A stretch of DNA of 64,000 nt. Origin: Natrinema amylolyticum. Its GTDB lineage: Archaea; Halobacteriota; Halobacteria; Halobacteriales; Natrialbaceae. Shown piece after piece: positions 1 through 8,969 of the stretch. The stretch is taken from positions 186,001 to 250,000 of the forward strand of contig NZ_JAIWPJ010000002.1 of the NCBI RefSeq assembly GCF_020515625.1, given 5' to 3'. Made by a program: the position numbers and the translations under genes. Numbering within the stretch: the stretch's first letter is position 1; each line of letters opens with the position of its first letter. The notes under the pieces are model-generated. The model saw only the letters and a program-made list of their open reading frames with translations, searched no databases and was not told the DNA's origin.

Positions 1-321
1 CGCGCCGACGGCGTCGGTGTTGTACCCGGTCGGCGGCCCCGACCCGGAGAAGTCGATCGTGTTGACCGCGCCGATCCTGGTCGCCAGATCTTCGGGCGCG
101 ACGATCTCGAGGGCCGCCTGCTTGAACGGGATCGTCACGTTCAGCCCCGCGATTCCGAGCGCGTCGGCCCCGTGAATCGCGTCGTCGATGTCGTCGGGAT
201 CGGGCTCAAAGGTCGCGTACCGCGCCTCGAGGCCCAGTTCGTCGTAGGCCGCTTCGTGCATCGGCGGCGACAGGGAGTGGCCGACCGGGTTGCCCAGCAG
301 ACCGTATACGTCCATAGCCAT
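1..321 (-). CDS. aroE: shikimate dehydrogenase, N-terminal part (cut by window edge)
   Basis: The 107 visible codons form the substrate-binding N-terminal half of shikimate 5-dehydrogenase, which reduces 3-dehydroshikimate with NADPH in the chorismate pathway. Visible marks are [18 protein letters not shown] near residue 5, the NVTIPFK segment holding the catalytic lysine, and GAVNTI before the Rossmann half, which lies outside the window. Two ATGs are possible (321 and 315). I chose 321 because GGAG lies six bases upstream of it; starting at MDVYG (315) is also reasonable. It is divergent from the exchanger gene at 440. Confidence 0.93.
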   Translation of the reverse strand, partial: MAMDVYGLLGNPVGHSLSPPMHEAAYDELGLEARYATFEPDPDDIDDAIHGADALGIAGLNVTIPFKQAALEIVAPEDLATRIGAVNTIDFSGSGPPTGYNTDAVGA

Positions 322-410
322 TGCTCTCTCCGTCACTCGTCTCGGCGGGGATATAATGGGTCTGGCTTCGGCGGGCGTTGTCTCGCGGACGAGCGTCCGT
401 TTCGGGTCGC

Positions 411-417
411 TTTTAGG
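411..417 (+). promoter_or_regulatory. TATA-like element of the exchanger gene
   Basis: TTTTAGG is centred 26 bases before the ATG at 440, the spacing expected of a haloarchaeal leaderless transcript. No Shine-Dalgarno motif precedes the ATG, which agrees with a leaderless start. This is inferred from spacing only. Confidence 0.45.
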
Positions 418-439
418 TCCGACTTGAGTAGCCGCCCCC

Positions 440-1384
440 ATGCTCTCCGGAACCCCACTCTTTATTCTCCTGTTGGCGGCCGGTATCGTCGCGCTGTACG
501 GCGGTGCCGAGTTGCTGGTCGCGGGCGCGGGCCGGCTGGCGCTCGGAATCGGGCTGCGAGCGACGACCGTCGGCGTGACGGTGATCGCGTTCGCGACGAC
601 CGCGCCGGAACTGTTCGTCTCGACGATCGGCGCGCTGAACGTCTCGACCGATATCGGTCTGGGCGCGGTCGTCGGCTCGAACATCGCGAACATCGGGTTG
701 GTGCTCGGGGTCGCCGCGCTGATCAAACCGCTCCCGATCGCGGACCGGGTCATGCGGCGACACGTCCCCACGATGGTACTTGCGGCGATCCTCCTGATCG
801 GACTCGGTGCGAACGGCCGGATCGGCCGCCTCGAGGGGGCGATCTTTCTGCTCGTCCTCGCCGGATTCACGGCCGTTCTGCTGTACTACGTCAACGCGGA
901 TCCCGCACCGGTGACCGAGAACCCCGACGCCGGCGACGGGATCTCGTTGCGGGACGTCGCGCTCGTGATCGGCGGGCTGGTCGCGCTCGTCGTCGGGTCC
1001 CGATGGCTCGTGGCCGGCGGAACCGGGCTCCTGTCGGCGCTCGGGGTATCGGACCTCGTCATCGGACTGACGGTGCTCGCGCTCGGCACGTCGCTGCCGG
1101 AACTGGCCGCCTCGGTCGTCGGTGCGGTCCGCGGCGAGACGGAGTTCGCGATCGGCAACGTGGTCGGCTCGAACATCTACAACATCTTCGCGGTGCTCGG
1201 GATCGTGGCGCTGATCACCCCGATCGAGATCGAGCCGGCGACGCTCCGATTCGAACTTCCGATCATGGTCGCCTTCACTGTCGTACTGGTCGGCATGATG
1301 GGATACGGCCGTCGACTCACCCGGATCGACGGCGCGATTCTCGTCGCCGGCTACGTCGGATTCATCCTCCTCCTCGTTCCCTGA
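440..1384 (+). CDS. calcium/sodium antiporter (CaCA family, YrbG type)
   Basis: A 314-residue inner-membrane cation exchanger with about ten hydrophobic helices and no soluble domain. Both alpha-repeats that form the ion site are visible: [12 protein letters not shown] followed by VVGSNIANI in the first half, and [13 protein letters not shown] followed by VVGSNIYNI in the second. Family knowledge says it exchanges Ca2+ against Na+ (or K+/H+), a common ion-homeostasis role in halophiles. The length is normal for the YrbG group. The start is supported by the TATA-like element at 411. The exact ion specificity cannot be read from sequence. Confidence 0.92.
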   Translation: MLSGTPLFILLLAAGIVALYGGAELLVAGAGRLALGIGLRATTVGVTVIAFATTAPELFVSTIGALNVSTDIGLGAVVGSNIANIGLVLGVAALIKPLPIADRVMRRHVPTMVLAAILLIGLGANGRIGRLEGAIFLLVLAGFTAVLLYYVNADPAPVTENPDAGDGISLRDVALVIGGLVALVVGSRWLVAGGTGLLSALGVSDLVIGLTVLALGTSLPELAASVVGAVRGETEFAIGNVVGSNIYNIFAVLGIVALITPIEIEPATLRFELPIMVAFTVVLVGMMGYGRRLTRIDGAILVAGYVGFILLLVP

Positions 1385-1423
1385 GAGTCTCGTTCGGCGG
1401 GCCGACGATCGCCGCGCCGGTTT

Positions 1424-2767
1424 TCACATCGGCAGCGGCGTTCCGTCCTGCACGTCGCGTTCCTCGCGAACAGTCGTGAGCCGGTCGAGGCGCGGCCCGA
1501 GGTGATCACAGAGGATCGAGACCAGCGCGTTTCCACGACTGTCGCCAGCGAGCGCACCAATCCGTCGCTCCCCGCCTGACTCGGACTCCTCGGTCGTCAC
1601 GAGCAGCGCTCGCTCGCGGTCGGCGAAGACGATGTGTCCGTGATCTGTCTCCTCGATCGGGAAGTTGAGCCAGTCGAACTGGGGCTCGCAGACGGTGGCG
1701 CCCGGGACCGCCGATCGAACGGTATCGCGGACCCGCGGCGATCGCGACCCGACGTAGACGTCGACGCCCCGCTCGGCCGCGGCGCGCCAGCGCTCGAGAC
1801 ACTTCCGACCGATCCGATCGCCGTCCGGAACCGTCACGACCAGTTCCTCGTCGGCACCGTCGGCGATTTCGTGGCCGCGAGCGAAGACGGTCTCCGCTCC
1901 CTCGATCGTCTCGCAGGTGTCCATGAGAACGTGGTCACCGCCGTGACCACCGTTCTCGGGCGTTTCGTCCCCGGTTGCGTTCGAGACGACGTCGGTAGCG
2001 GACGACGTGACGGACGGCCCCCGAAACTCGCGGACGAGTTCAGCGACGTCGGCGAGCGGCCCCTCGAGCACCCAATCGCTCTCCCACTGCGGTGCGTCGG
2101 TCGCGATCGCGGCTCTCGTCGCCGCGTCGTCGTACTCGACGAGCCCCGCGTCGGACAGCGCAGGGAGATGATCGTGGGCGAGTTCCGTGATGACGGACGC
2201 ACACTCGTCTTCGGTGACGTCGATCAATCGCGTGCCGTCGTCCCCCTCTCGAGCGACGACCGCCGCGGCGAGATCGGAGACGGAGACGGTGCCGCGGCGC
2301 ATCGCGAGCGCCATACAGACGGCCCGACGGCGCGGATTGTGGAGCACGTCGAGCGTCCGGTTTAGCGTCGCTTCGTCTGCGGCGAACGCCTCACCCGTCG
2401 GGTCGTCGAGGAGCGTCCGGACCCACTCAGCCTCGAGGAGCGGGTGGTCGGCGAGCGCGACCGTTGCGGCGTCGCCGTCGTCGATTCGAGTCAGGACGCC
2501 GATATCGACCAGTCGCGGGACGTGGGCGTGAACCAGGGCGATGTGTGTCTGCTCGCACTGATCGTCGGTGACGATCGGACAGCCGTGTTCGCTGGTCGCG
2601 ACCTCGGTCGCGAGCGCGGCGAGCGACATCGACGCTGCCGTCGACGGGGGGTCAACCGTGGACGTGTCCTCGCGATCGAGCAACGCGGCGAGGAGGTATC
2701 GCCGGCGCGGCTCCGCGAGGACATCCAAGGCAGTTGTTGTCAGTTCGGTGTCCGAGGGTGAACTCAT
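1424..2767 (-). CDS. two-domain winged-helix regulator with TrmB-like C-terminal domain
   Basis: A 447-residue cytoplasmic protein. Residues about 8-115 and 130-235 are two copies of the haloarchaeal winged-helix unit usually seen as DUF7344: each starts with a 'LDVL.. PRRR' helix and ends in a 'HDHLPALSDAGLVEYD'-like wing. The last 150 residues (ELVVTVPDGDRIGRKCLERW onward) resemble the phospholipase-D-like effector domain of TrmB-type regulators, with 'HGHIVFADRERALLV'. It lies 69 bases upstream of and co-oriented with the triple-PAS regulator at 2837-5290, read in the same direction after it, so the two may be linked. The effector and targets are unknown. Confidence 0.7.
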   Translation of the reverse strand: MSSPSDTELTTTALDVLAEPRRRYLLAALLDREDTSTVDPPSTAASMSLAALATEVATSEHGCPIVTDDQCEQTHIALVHAHVPRLVDIGVLTRIDDGDAATVALADHPLLEAEWVRTLLDDPTGEAFAADEATLNRTLDVLHNPRRRAVCMALAMRRGTVSVSDLAAAVVAREGDDGTRLIDVTEDECASVITELAHDHLPALSDAGLVEYDDAATRAAIATDAPQWESDWVLEGPLADVAELVREFRGPSVTSSATDVVSNATGDETPENGGHGGDHVLMDTCETIEGAETVFARGHEIADGADEELVVTVPDGDRIGRKCLERWRAAAERGVDVYVGSRSPRVRDTVRSAVPGATVCEPQFDWLNFPIEETDHGHIVFADRERALLVTTEESESGGERRIGALAGDSRGNALVSILCDHLGPRLDRLTTVREERDVQDGTPLPM

Positions 2768-2836
2768 TGCCGGATAGAGACGATGGGTGGGTGAAAGAAG
2801 TGTACCAGCATGCTCTGGTATCGCCGAGTGATGATG

Positions 2837-5290
2837 TTATTCCCCTGTCCCGAAATACGCCGAGAGCAGCTTCGCTTGCGCCACTCGGAGGTGCTGGTGG
2901 AACGTCTGCCGGGCGATATCGAGCCGATCGGCAATTTCGGTCGCGTCGCTGTTCCGCGTCGGCCACTCGAAATAACCGCCGTGGTAGGCCGCTTCGAGGG
3001 CCAGGCGCTGTTTCTCGGTCAGCATCGATTCGACGGTTCGTCGGAAGTCGCCGTGCGTCTGGACCGGTCGATCGACGGTCCGCTTCGAGACGAGTTCGGT
3101 GTCGGGGAACGTCGACGTAATCGCCCCGACGAGTTCGCGCAGGTTCGTGTCGGGACTCACGTGGACCGTCACCGCTGCGACGCCGTCGCGAACGACCTGT
3201 GACTGGAGCCGCGCGCCGTACTCCCCGAGCAGTCCGGTGAGCGTCGAGCCGCGAACGACGACTTCCCAGTCGCTCTCGTCGTCGCCGGCGTCGATAAGGC
3301 GGAACTCCGTGATCGAGCGATTGTCCCGCGCGATCTCTCGGACGGCCTCCGGATCGATATCGGAGACAGTGAGATAGTAGACGAACTCCTCGTCGGTCAA
3401 CGGCAGCACGTGATCGATCGCGAGGTCGCAGCCGGCTTCGCGCGAGAAGTCGATGCAGACGTCCCCCCGGTCGGTCGATTCGAACTCGAGTTCGACGGCG
3501 GTGTCCAGGTAGAGGAGTCGCCGAACCGCCATCGCGTTGATCGCGTGGCCGACCGTGCCGCCGAACTCTTGGAGGACCCCCCGTTCCCGGTCGGCGAACG
3601 CCGACGGCTCGTCGGCGGCCACGACGAGTGCGCCGAAGGGGCGATCGGCCGCGACGATCGGCACGACCGCGACCGATCCGTAGCCCCGTTCGCGGGCGTC
3701 GGCCCGCCACTCGTCGATCTCGCTCTCGCCGAGGTGACGGTACCGCTGGGCCGACCGCGTCTCGAACGGCGACGCGCCCGGCGCGTCGGCCGGCGGATCG
3801 ACGAACGACGAGAGCACGCCCTCGACTGCGGTCGCGTCGATCCCCGCCCAGGCCGTCGGCTCCCACGAGTAGCCCTCGGTCGTCGCGTCGGGGTCCGCCC
3901 GTCCGATGACCGCGAACCGGTACGCGTCGTCGGCCGCGAACTCCTCGACGATCGCCGTCTCGATCTCGTCGCGAGTTTCGGCCGCGACCACGGTCTCGTC
4001 GATCGTCCGAACGATCGCGTTGAGCCGTTCGAGGCGCTCGAGTTCGCGTTCGCGGGCCTTGCGATCGCTGACGTCGCGGCCGACGCCGGTGAATCCCAGG
4101 ACGGCGCCGTCGTCGTCGGTGATCCGGGCGCTGTTGAACTCGTAGGGAATCCGGGAGCCGTCCGCGGTGAGGATCCGCCCCTCGGCGGTCACGCGCTCGC
4201 CCTCCTCGAGAATGCGATCGATCGCGTCGCTGATGTGGTCCCGGTCCTCCGGTGCGATGAATCGGAGCGGATGCATGCCGACGAGTTCGTCCGATTCGTA
4301 GCCGGTCATGCGCTGGAACTGGTCGTTCCACTCGATCAGGTTCCCCTCGGTATCGTACGCGTAGAGGATGTCCGGCTGTGCCTCGAGAACGCTCTCCGTG
4401 AACGCCTTCTCCTCGCGGAGCGCTCGCTCGCGTGCCTTGCGATCGCTGATATCGCGGCCGATCCCGGTGAATCCCAGGACGGTGCCGTCGTCGTCGATGA
4501 TCCGGGCACTGTTGAACTCGTAGGGGATTCGCCGGCCCCCTTTCGTGAGGAGGTCCGCTTCGACGGTGACGTACTCGTCCTCCTCGAGGACCCGTCGGAT
4601 CGCCGCGGCGATTCGCTCTCGGTGGTCCGGGGCGATGAACTCGAGAGGCGCCATTTCGGCCAACTCCGCGTCGGTGTAGCCCGTCACCGCCGGCACGCGA
4701 TCGTTCCACTCGAGGTGGTTCTCGTCCGCATCGAAGGCGTAGACGACGTCGGGTTGGGCCTCGAAGACGCTCTCAGCGAAGGCCTTCTCCTCGCGGAGTT
4801 CCCGCTCGCGCTCGTGGACTTCGGTGCGGTCGTGGACGAACCAGACGTACCCAGTCAAATCGCCCGCCCGGTCGACGGGGACGCCGATCTCGCCATCCCC
4901 GCGAATCGGCGCGATCACCTCGTGGACCCGGATCCGACCGCCGTCGTTCCGGACGCGCCACCCCTCGTTCTCCGCCATCCCGTCGGATCGCGCGCGCTCG
5001 AGAACCTGTTCCGGCCGGTCAGTGTCACGCGCGTCCGGTGGAAAGAACGTCCGGTAGTGAGAACCCACGATCCCCTCCGCGTCGTATCCCGTGAGCCGAC
5101 GCGCGCCGTCGTTCCACTCGCTAACGTGGCCGTCGGGGCCAAACCGCGCGATCGCGTAGTCGGCGGCGAGCGCGCTGAGCGCGTGGATGTCGAGGCGACG
5201 GTCGCTCCGCTCGTCGGACTGCTCGCCGTTCGTCGCGTTACGGTTCGGTTCGGTCATCGATTCCGTTCGATCAGCCGGATCGTCGCTCAT
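2837..5290 (-). CDS. PAS-PAS-PAS-GAF bacterio-opsin-activator (HTH-10) sensor-regulator
   Basis: An 817-residue soluble one-component regulator. Order: PAS about 35-160, PAS 170-290, PAS 295-415, GAF-like 420-575, bat-type effector domain 590-740, and the C-terminal HTH-10 motif (LTEKQRLALEAAYHGGYFEW, then ARQTFHQHLRVAQ). The family is known for sensing light, oxygen or redox and activating promoters directly. The second and third PAS units are near-identical copies 378 bases apart. I start at ATG 5290 (MSDDPADR); an in-frame start at 5332 adds 14 residues of poor character. No transmembrane segment is visible. The ligand is unknown. Confidence 0.85.
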   Translation of the reverse strand: MSDDPADRTESMTEPNRNATNGEQSDERSDRRLDIHALSALAADYAIARFGPDGHVSEWNDGARRLTGYDAEGIVGSHYRTFFPPDARDTDRPEQVLERARSDGMAENEGWRVRNDGGRIRVHEVIAPIRGDGEIGVPVDRAGDLTGYVWFVHDRTEVHERERELREEKAFAESVFEAQPDVVYAFDADENHLEWNDRVPAVTGYTDAELAEMAPLEFIAPDHRERIAAAIRRVLEEDEYVTVEADLLTKGGRRIPYEFNSARIIDDDGTVLGFTGIGRDISDRKARERALREEKAFTESVLEAQPDILYAYDTEGNLIEWNDQFQRMTGYESDELVGMHPLRFIAPEDRDHISDAIDRILEEGERVTAEGRILTADGSRIPYEFNSARITDDDGAVLGFTGVGRDVSDRKARERELERLERLNAIVRTIDETVVAAETRDEIETAIVEEFAADDAYRFAVIGRADPDATTEGYSWEPTAWAGIDATAVEGVLSSFVDPPADAPGASPFETRSAQRYRHLGESEIDEWRADARERGYGSVAVVPIVAADRPFGALVVAADEPSAFADRERGVLQEFGGTVGHAINAMAVRRLLYLDTAVELEFESTDRGDVCIDFSREAGCDLAIDHVLPLTDEEFVYYLTVSDIDPEAVREIARDNRSITEFRLIDAGDDESDWEVVVRGSTLTGLLGEYGARLQSQVVRDGVAAVTVHVSPDTNLRELVGAITSTFPDTELVSKRTVDRPVQTHGDFRRTVESMLTEKQRLALEAAYHGGYFEWPTRNSDATEIADRLDIARQTFHQHLRVAQAKLLSAYFGTGE

Positions 5291-5445
5291 TTCGGCCACC
5301 CAACCACGATGGTATGTGTTCACGGCCCACACTCGAAAAAGCGGGGGTCGCTCTCGCCACGGTCTTTTACGCCCGCGTTCGAACGAGGGGAACGGTCGTC
5401 GGTCCGAACCGGCGACGTTAACGGCCCCACCGTCCGAACACGGGT

Positions 5446-6798
5446 ATGACCACGCTCGCGATCGTCGAGAGTCGCGCCGACCGCGCCTCGGAGCACATCT
5501 GCGACCGGCTCCGCGAGCGCGCGGACTGGACGGAACGGACCGACGACGCCCGCTCGGCCGCCGACGGCGGTGGCACCTACTATCGGACCGAGGGGGCCGA
5601 ACTGCGCTCGTTCGACGATCTGCACATCGAACTCGAGCGGCCCGCCGACGCGTTCGACTGCGACCCCGATCTGCTCGTCTTCGCCTCGCGACACTCGGGC
5701 GACACCGGCGCGCTGCTGACGGGTCACTTCACGGGGAACTTCGGTCCGGCCGAGTTCGGCGGCGAGCCGGACGCGCTGGCCGAGGCCGCCCCGAACGCTC
5801 TGGCCCGCCTGCTCGCGGCCTTCGATGAGTACGCGCCCGACGGGTACGAGATCGGCATGGAGGGGACCCACCACGGCCCGACCGATGTCGGCCGTCCGTC
5901 GCTCTTCGCCGAACTCGGCAGCGGCGACGAACAGTGGGACGACCCCGCCGGTGCCGACGCCGTCGCGCGCGCCATCCTCGACCTGCGGAACACCGATCCG
6001 CACCGCGACAGACAGGTCGTCGGCTTCGGCGGCAACCACTACGCGCCGCGATTCGAGCGGATCGTCCGCAACACGTCGTGGGCGGTCGGCCACGTCGCCC
6101 CCGACTGGGCGCTCGAGGCGATGGACCACCCGACGGCGCATCGCGACGTCATAGCGCGGGCGTTCGACGCCAGCGACGCCGATATCGCGCTGCTCGACGG
6201 CGAGTGGCCGGTCCTCGAGGAGACCCTCGAAGAGATGGACTGTCGGGTCGTCACCGAGACCTGGCTACGCGAGGTCGACGACCGGCCGCTCGAGGCCGTC
6301 GACGCGGTCGAGTCCGACCTCGGAGCCGTCGACGACGGCGTCCGGTTCGGCGAGCGGCTCGCAGAATCGTTCACCGTCGTCGACTTCCCGGCGGATCTCG
6401 TGCGTACCGCACAGGGAATCGATCCCGACCGCGTCCGGACGATCGTCGAGGAGAATACCGCGGCGTTCACGACCGAAAACGGCGGCAGCCGCGTCGGTTC
6501 GCGGGCGGCGATCCCCGATATCGGAGACGAGAGAGCGGCCGACGCGAGCGAGCCGCGACGGACGATCGTCGAGGAACTGGCCGCCGTGCTCGAGGCGAAG
6601 TACGACGCGGTGCGGGTCGAAGACGACGCCGTCGTCGCCGAAGAGACGGCCTTCGATCCCGCGCTGGCGCGGCAGGTCGGCGTGCCGGAGGGGCCGAAGT
6701 TCGGCGCGCTCGCCGACGGCGACCCGGTCACCGTCGACGGGGAAACGGTCAGTCCCGAGAGGGTTCGGACCGAGCGGACGCGCCGGTTTCCGCTCTGA
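5446..6798 (+). CDS. dtdA: D-aminoacyl-tRNA deacylase, archaeal type
   Basis: A 450-residue protein matching the archaeal/plant GEK1-type deacylase, which removes D-amino acids wrongly attached to tRNA. Visible family marks are FASRHSGDTGALLTGHFTGN (residues about 85-105), EGTHHGPTD near 140, and GGNHYAPRFERI near 200, which includes metal-binding histidines. The C-terminal 150 residues are a halophile-type extension ending in a small RNA-binding-like domain. It is divergent from the PAS-bat gene, with 155 bases between. It is cytoplasmic, with no co-transcribed partner obvious, since ftsZ1 follows after its own promoter. Confidence 0.94.
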   Translation: MTTLAIVESRADRASEHICDRLRERADWTERTDDARSAADGGGTYYRTEGAELRSFDDLHIELERPADAFDCDPDLLVFASRHSGDTGALLTGHFTGNFGPAEFGGEPDALAEAAPNALARLLAAFDEYAPDGYEIGMEGTHHGPTDVGRPSLFAELGSGDEQWDDPAGADAVARAILDLRNTDPHRDRQVVGFGGNHYAPRFERIVRNTSWAVGHVAPDWALEAMDHPTAHRDVIARAFDASDADIALLDGEWPVLEETLEEMDCRVVTETWLREVDDRPLEAVDAVESDLGAVDDGVRFGERLAESFTVVDFPADLVRTAQGIDPDRVRTIVEENTAAFTTENGGSRVGSRAAIPDIGDERAADASEPRRTIVEELAAVLEAKYDAVRVEDDAVVAEETAFDPALARQVGVPEGPKFGALADGDPVTVDGETVSPERVRTERTRRFPL

Positions 6799-6815
6799 TC
6801 GGCTCGGCGAATGAC

Positions 6816-6832
6816 AGTAATACGGTATTACT
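6816..6832. promoter_or_regulatory. perfect 17-base inverted repeat upstream of ftsZ1
   Basis: AGTAATAC-G-GTATTACT is a perfect palindrome in the 159-base gap between dtdA and ftsZ1, about 45 bases upstream of the ftsZ1 TATA region. Its symmetry and AT content in a GC-rich background suggest a protein binding site. It could also act as a dtdA transcript end structure, since it begins 18 bases after the dtdA stop. Confidence 0.5.
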
Positions 6833-6870
6833 CGCCTTCATCCGGTGAATGCGGTGCTTTCCCCGCTCGC

Positions 6871-6894
6871 ACACGTAAAAATATATTAACGTGT
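6871..6894 (+). promoter_or_regulatory. ftsZ1 promoter with TATA box inside an inverted repeat
   Basis: AAAATATATTAA (about 6877-6889) is the most AT-rich stretch in the gap and a good TATA box. It is flanked by ACACGT (6871-6876) and ACGTGT (6889-6894), an exact inverted pair. The ATG of ftsZ1 is 64 bases downstream of the end, so this mRNA would carry a leader of about 40 bases, unlike most genes here. Confidence 0.55.
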
Positions 6895-6957
6895 CAGACA
6901 GGTGGCTGACGAGTAGGGGAAAGGTAATTATGCTCCATTGTTTAGACAGGACCAAGA

Positions 6958-8130
6958 ATGGACTCTCTAATCGACGACGCAATCGACGAGGCCGAAAACG
7001 GGGAGGCCGCGGTCCCCGACGACGGCGCGCCACGGGACGAACAGCCGTCCGGCGGCGACGGGTCGGACGGCCGAACGACCGGGACGATGACCGACGACGA
7101 ACTCGAGGACGTTCTGCAAGACCTCCAGACCGACATCACGGTCGTCGGCTGCGGCGGTGCCGGCGGGAACACGGTCAACCGCATGCACGAGGAGGGCATC
7201 CACGGCGCGAAACTCGTCGCCGCCAACACCGACGTCCAGCACCTCGTAGAGATCGAGGCCGACACCAAGATCCTCATGGGCGAGGAGAAGACCGGCGGCC
7301 GCGGAGCCGGTTCGCTCCCGCAAGTGGGTGAGGAAGCCGCCCTCGAGAGCCAGCAGGACATCTACGACGCCATCGACGGCTCCGACATGGTCTTCGTCAC
7401 GGCCGGCCTCGGCGGCGGGACCGGGACCGGTTCCGCGCCCGTCGTCGCCAAGGCCGCCCGCGAGGCCGGCGCGCTCACGATCTCGATCGTCACGACGCCC
7501 TTTACCGCGGAGGGCGAGGTCCGCCGGACGAACGCCGAAGCCGGCCTCGAGCGCCTGCGCGACGTGTCCGACACCGTGATCGTCGTTCCCAACGACCGCC
7601 TCCTCGACTCCGTCGGGAAGCTACCCGTCCGGCAGGCGTTCAAAGTCTCCGACGAAGTGCTGATGCGCTCCGTCAAGGGCATCACGGAACTCATCACGAA
7701 ACCCGGCCTCGTCAACCTGGACTTCGCCGACGTTCGCACCGTCATGGAGCGCGGTGGCGTCGCCATGATCGGCCTCGGCGAAGCCGACTCCGAAGCCAAG
7801 GCGGAGGACTCGGTCAAGACCGCCCTGCGCTCGCCGCTGTTGGACGTCGACATCTCCGGTGCGAGCTCCGCCCTCGTCAACGTCACCGGCGGCAACGACA
7901 TGGCCATCGAGGAGGCCGAAGGCGTCGTCGAGGAGATCTACGACCGCATCGACCCCGACGCCCGCATCATCTGGGGGACCTCGATCGACGAGAGCCTCGA
8001 GGGCAGCATGCGGACGATGATCGTCGTGACGGGCGTCGAATCGCCCCAGATCTACGGTCGACCGGACGGCGAGGAACCGGTCCAGCCCGAGGCCCCCGCG
8101 CAGGGCGAGGACATCGACTTCGTCGAGTAA
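6958..8130 (+). CDS. ftsZ1: cell division tubulin-like GTPase FtsZ1
   Basis: A 390-residue FtsZ. The nucleotide-binding site shows [12 protein letters not shown] (residues about 65-76) and the tubulin signature [10 protein letters not shown] (142-151); the catalytic T7 loop NLDFADV is at 253-259. The 60-residue acidic N-terminal tail starting [13 protein letters not shown] and containing [14 protein letters not shown] is typical of haloarchaeal FtsZ1, not FtsZ2. In Haloferax, FtsZ1 assembles the mid-cell ring scaffold and FtsZ2 drives constriction. The C-terminal tail ends DIDFVE. Upstream structure suggests a regulated promoter with a leader. No FtsZ2 or SepF is in this window. Confidence 0.96.
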   Translation: MDSLIDDAIDEAENGEAAVPDDGAPRDEQPSGGDGSDGRTTGTMTDDELEDVLQDLQTDITVVGCGGAGGNTVNRMHEEGIHGAKLVAANTDVQHLVEIEADTKILMGEEKTGGRGAGSLPQVGEEAALESQQDIYDAIDGSDMVFVTAGLGGGTGTGSAPVVAKAAREAGALTISIVTTPFTAEGEVRRTNAEAGLERLRDVSDTVIVVPNDRLLDSVGKLPVRQAFKVSDEVLMRSVKGITELITKPGLVNLDFADVRTVMERGGVAMIGLGEADSEAKAEDSVKTALRSPLLDVDISGASSALVNVTGGNDMAIEEAEGVVEEIYDRIDPDARIIWGTSIDESLEGSMRTMIVVTGVESPQIYGRPDGEEPVQPEAPAQGEDIDFVE

Positions 8131-8247
8131 TCGAGCCGCCTCCGCGTCGACGATTCGAGTCCCAGTTTCGTTCGCGTTCGTTTCTCTCCGGTCGACGACA
8201 GCGACCCGACAGCCGCGGCGTCGGTCGGCCGTTCGAATCGGTCCCGC

Positions 8248-8880
8248 TCAACAGATCGGCTTCGGATCGAGACCGAGCTCGTCCAGTGAATCGGCGTACG
8301 CGTCGTAGGCAATGTCGATCACGTCCTCGGCGACCGTCCGCGCGCGCTCCCAGTCGTCGCTCTCCTCGCAGACGTCCGCGAGCAACTCGGCCGCTCGGTC
8401 GCCCTGCGCGGCCGTCTCGCTCCGTAACTCCCGGAAGCGGTCGGCGCGCTCCTCGTCGCCCTCGTTGACGAAGAAACTGATCAGCTGCAGATGGGTCCGA
8501 TCGGCGACCAGCGCTCGCCCGACGAGCCCGCCCAGCCGAGCCGTCGTCGTCTCGAGCGAGCGGAGCTCCGCGTGCATCGGTCCGGCGTCCCCGGCGTCGA
8601 ACTCGTCGTCCACGAGCATGGCGGTGATCCGATCGTAGTGGTCGCGCTCCTGCTCGCGATACTCGCGAAAGGCCCGTCGCGCGTCCTCGTGCTCCTCGTC
8701 GTCGGCCCACGTCTCGAGGGTCTCCGTCGCGGCCCGCTCGCTCTCCGCGGCGGTCCGGAGGACCCGTTCCTCCGTCAGGTCGGCGTCGGTGAGCGCGACG
8801 AGGAGTTTCGACGAGCCGAGGCGATCGAGTTCGACGCTCATCGACTCCTCGATCGACTCCCGAAATTCGGCAGCGTCCAT
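8248..8880 (-). CDS. ferritin-like helical protein (haloarchaeal rubrerythrin-related family)
   Basis: A 210-residue acidic, all-helical protein conserved in haloarchaea. It reads as a helical bundle with several Glu/His pairs (for example ESERAATETLETW, YREQERDHYDRI), which fits a ferritin-like/rubrerythrin-type fold, but I do not see a complete canonical ExxH di-iron set, so metal binding is uncertain. Homologs have been labelled transcription antitermination protein without clear basis. It is convergent with ftsZ1 and divergent from the rhodanese gene at 8970. Confidence 0.6.
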   Translation of the reverse strand: MDAAEFRESIEESMSVELDRLGSSKLLVALTDADLTEERVLRTAAESERAATETLETWADDEEHEDARRAFREYREQERDHYDRITAMLVDDEFDAGDAGPMHAELRSLETTTARLGGLVGRALVADRTHLQLISFFVNEGDEERADRFRELRSETAAQGDRAAELLADVCEESDDWERARTVAEDVIDIAYDAYADSLDELGLDPKPIC

Positions 8881-8969
8881 ACCCGGACGACACCGCGCAG
8901 CGTGTTGAACGTTGGTGGCGGTCCGGCCCGGCCGCGACCGTTACCCGCCTCGAGCGCGTATCGACGGAC

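Noticed and set aside
2652-4709. 685-codon Arg-rich frame on the minus strand
   Set aside because: Same strand but different frame from the PAS-bat gene; repeats of RRR/GRR are typical of the +1 shadow of halophilic genes.
3410-5449. Open frame of nearly 680 codons on the plus strand, opposite the PAS-bat gene
   Set aside because: It mirrors a clear multi-domain gene on the other strand, has no motif, and is explained by GC-rich codon structure leaving the antisense frame open.
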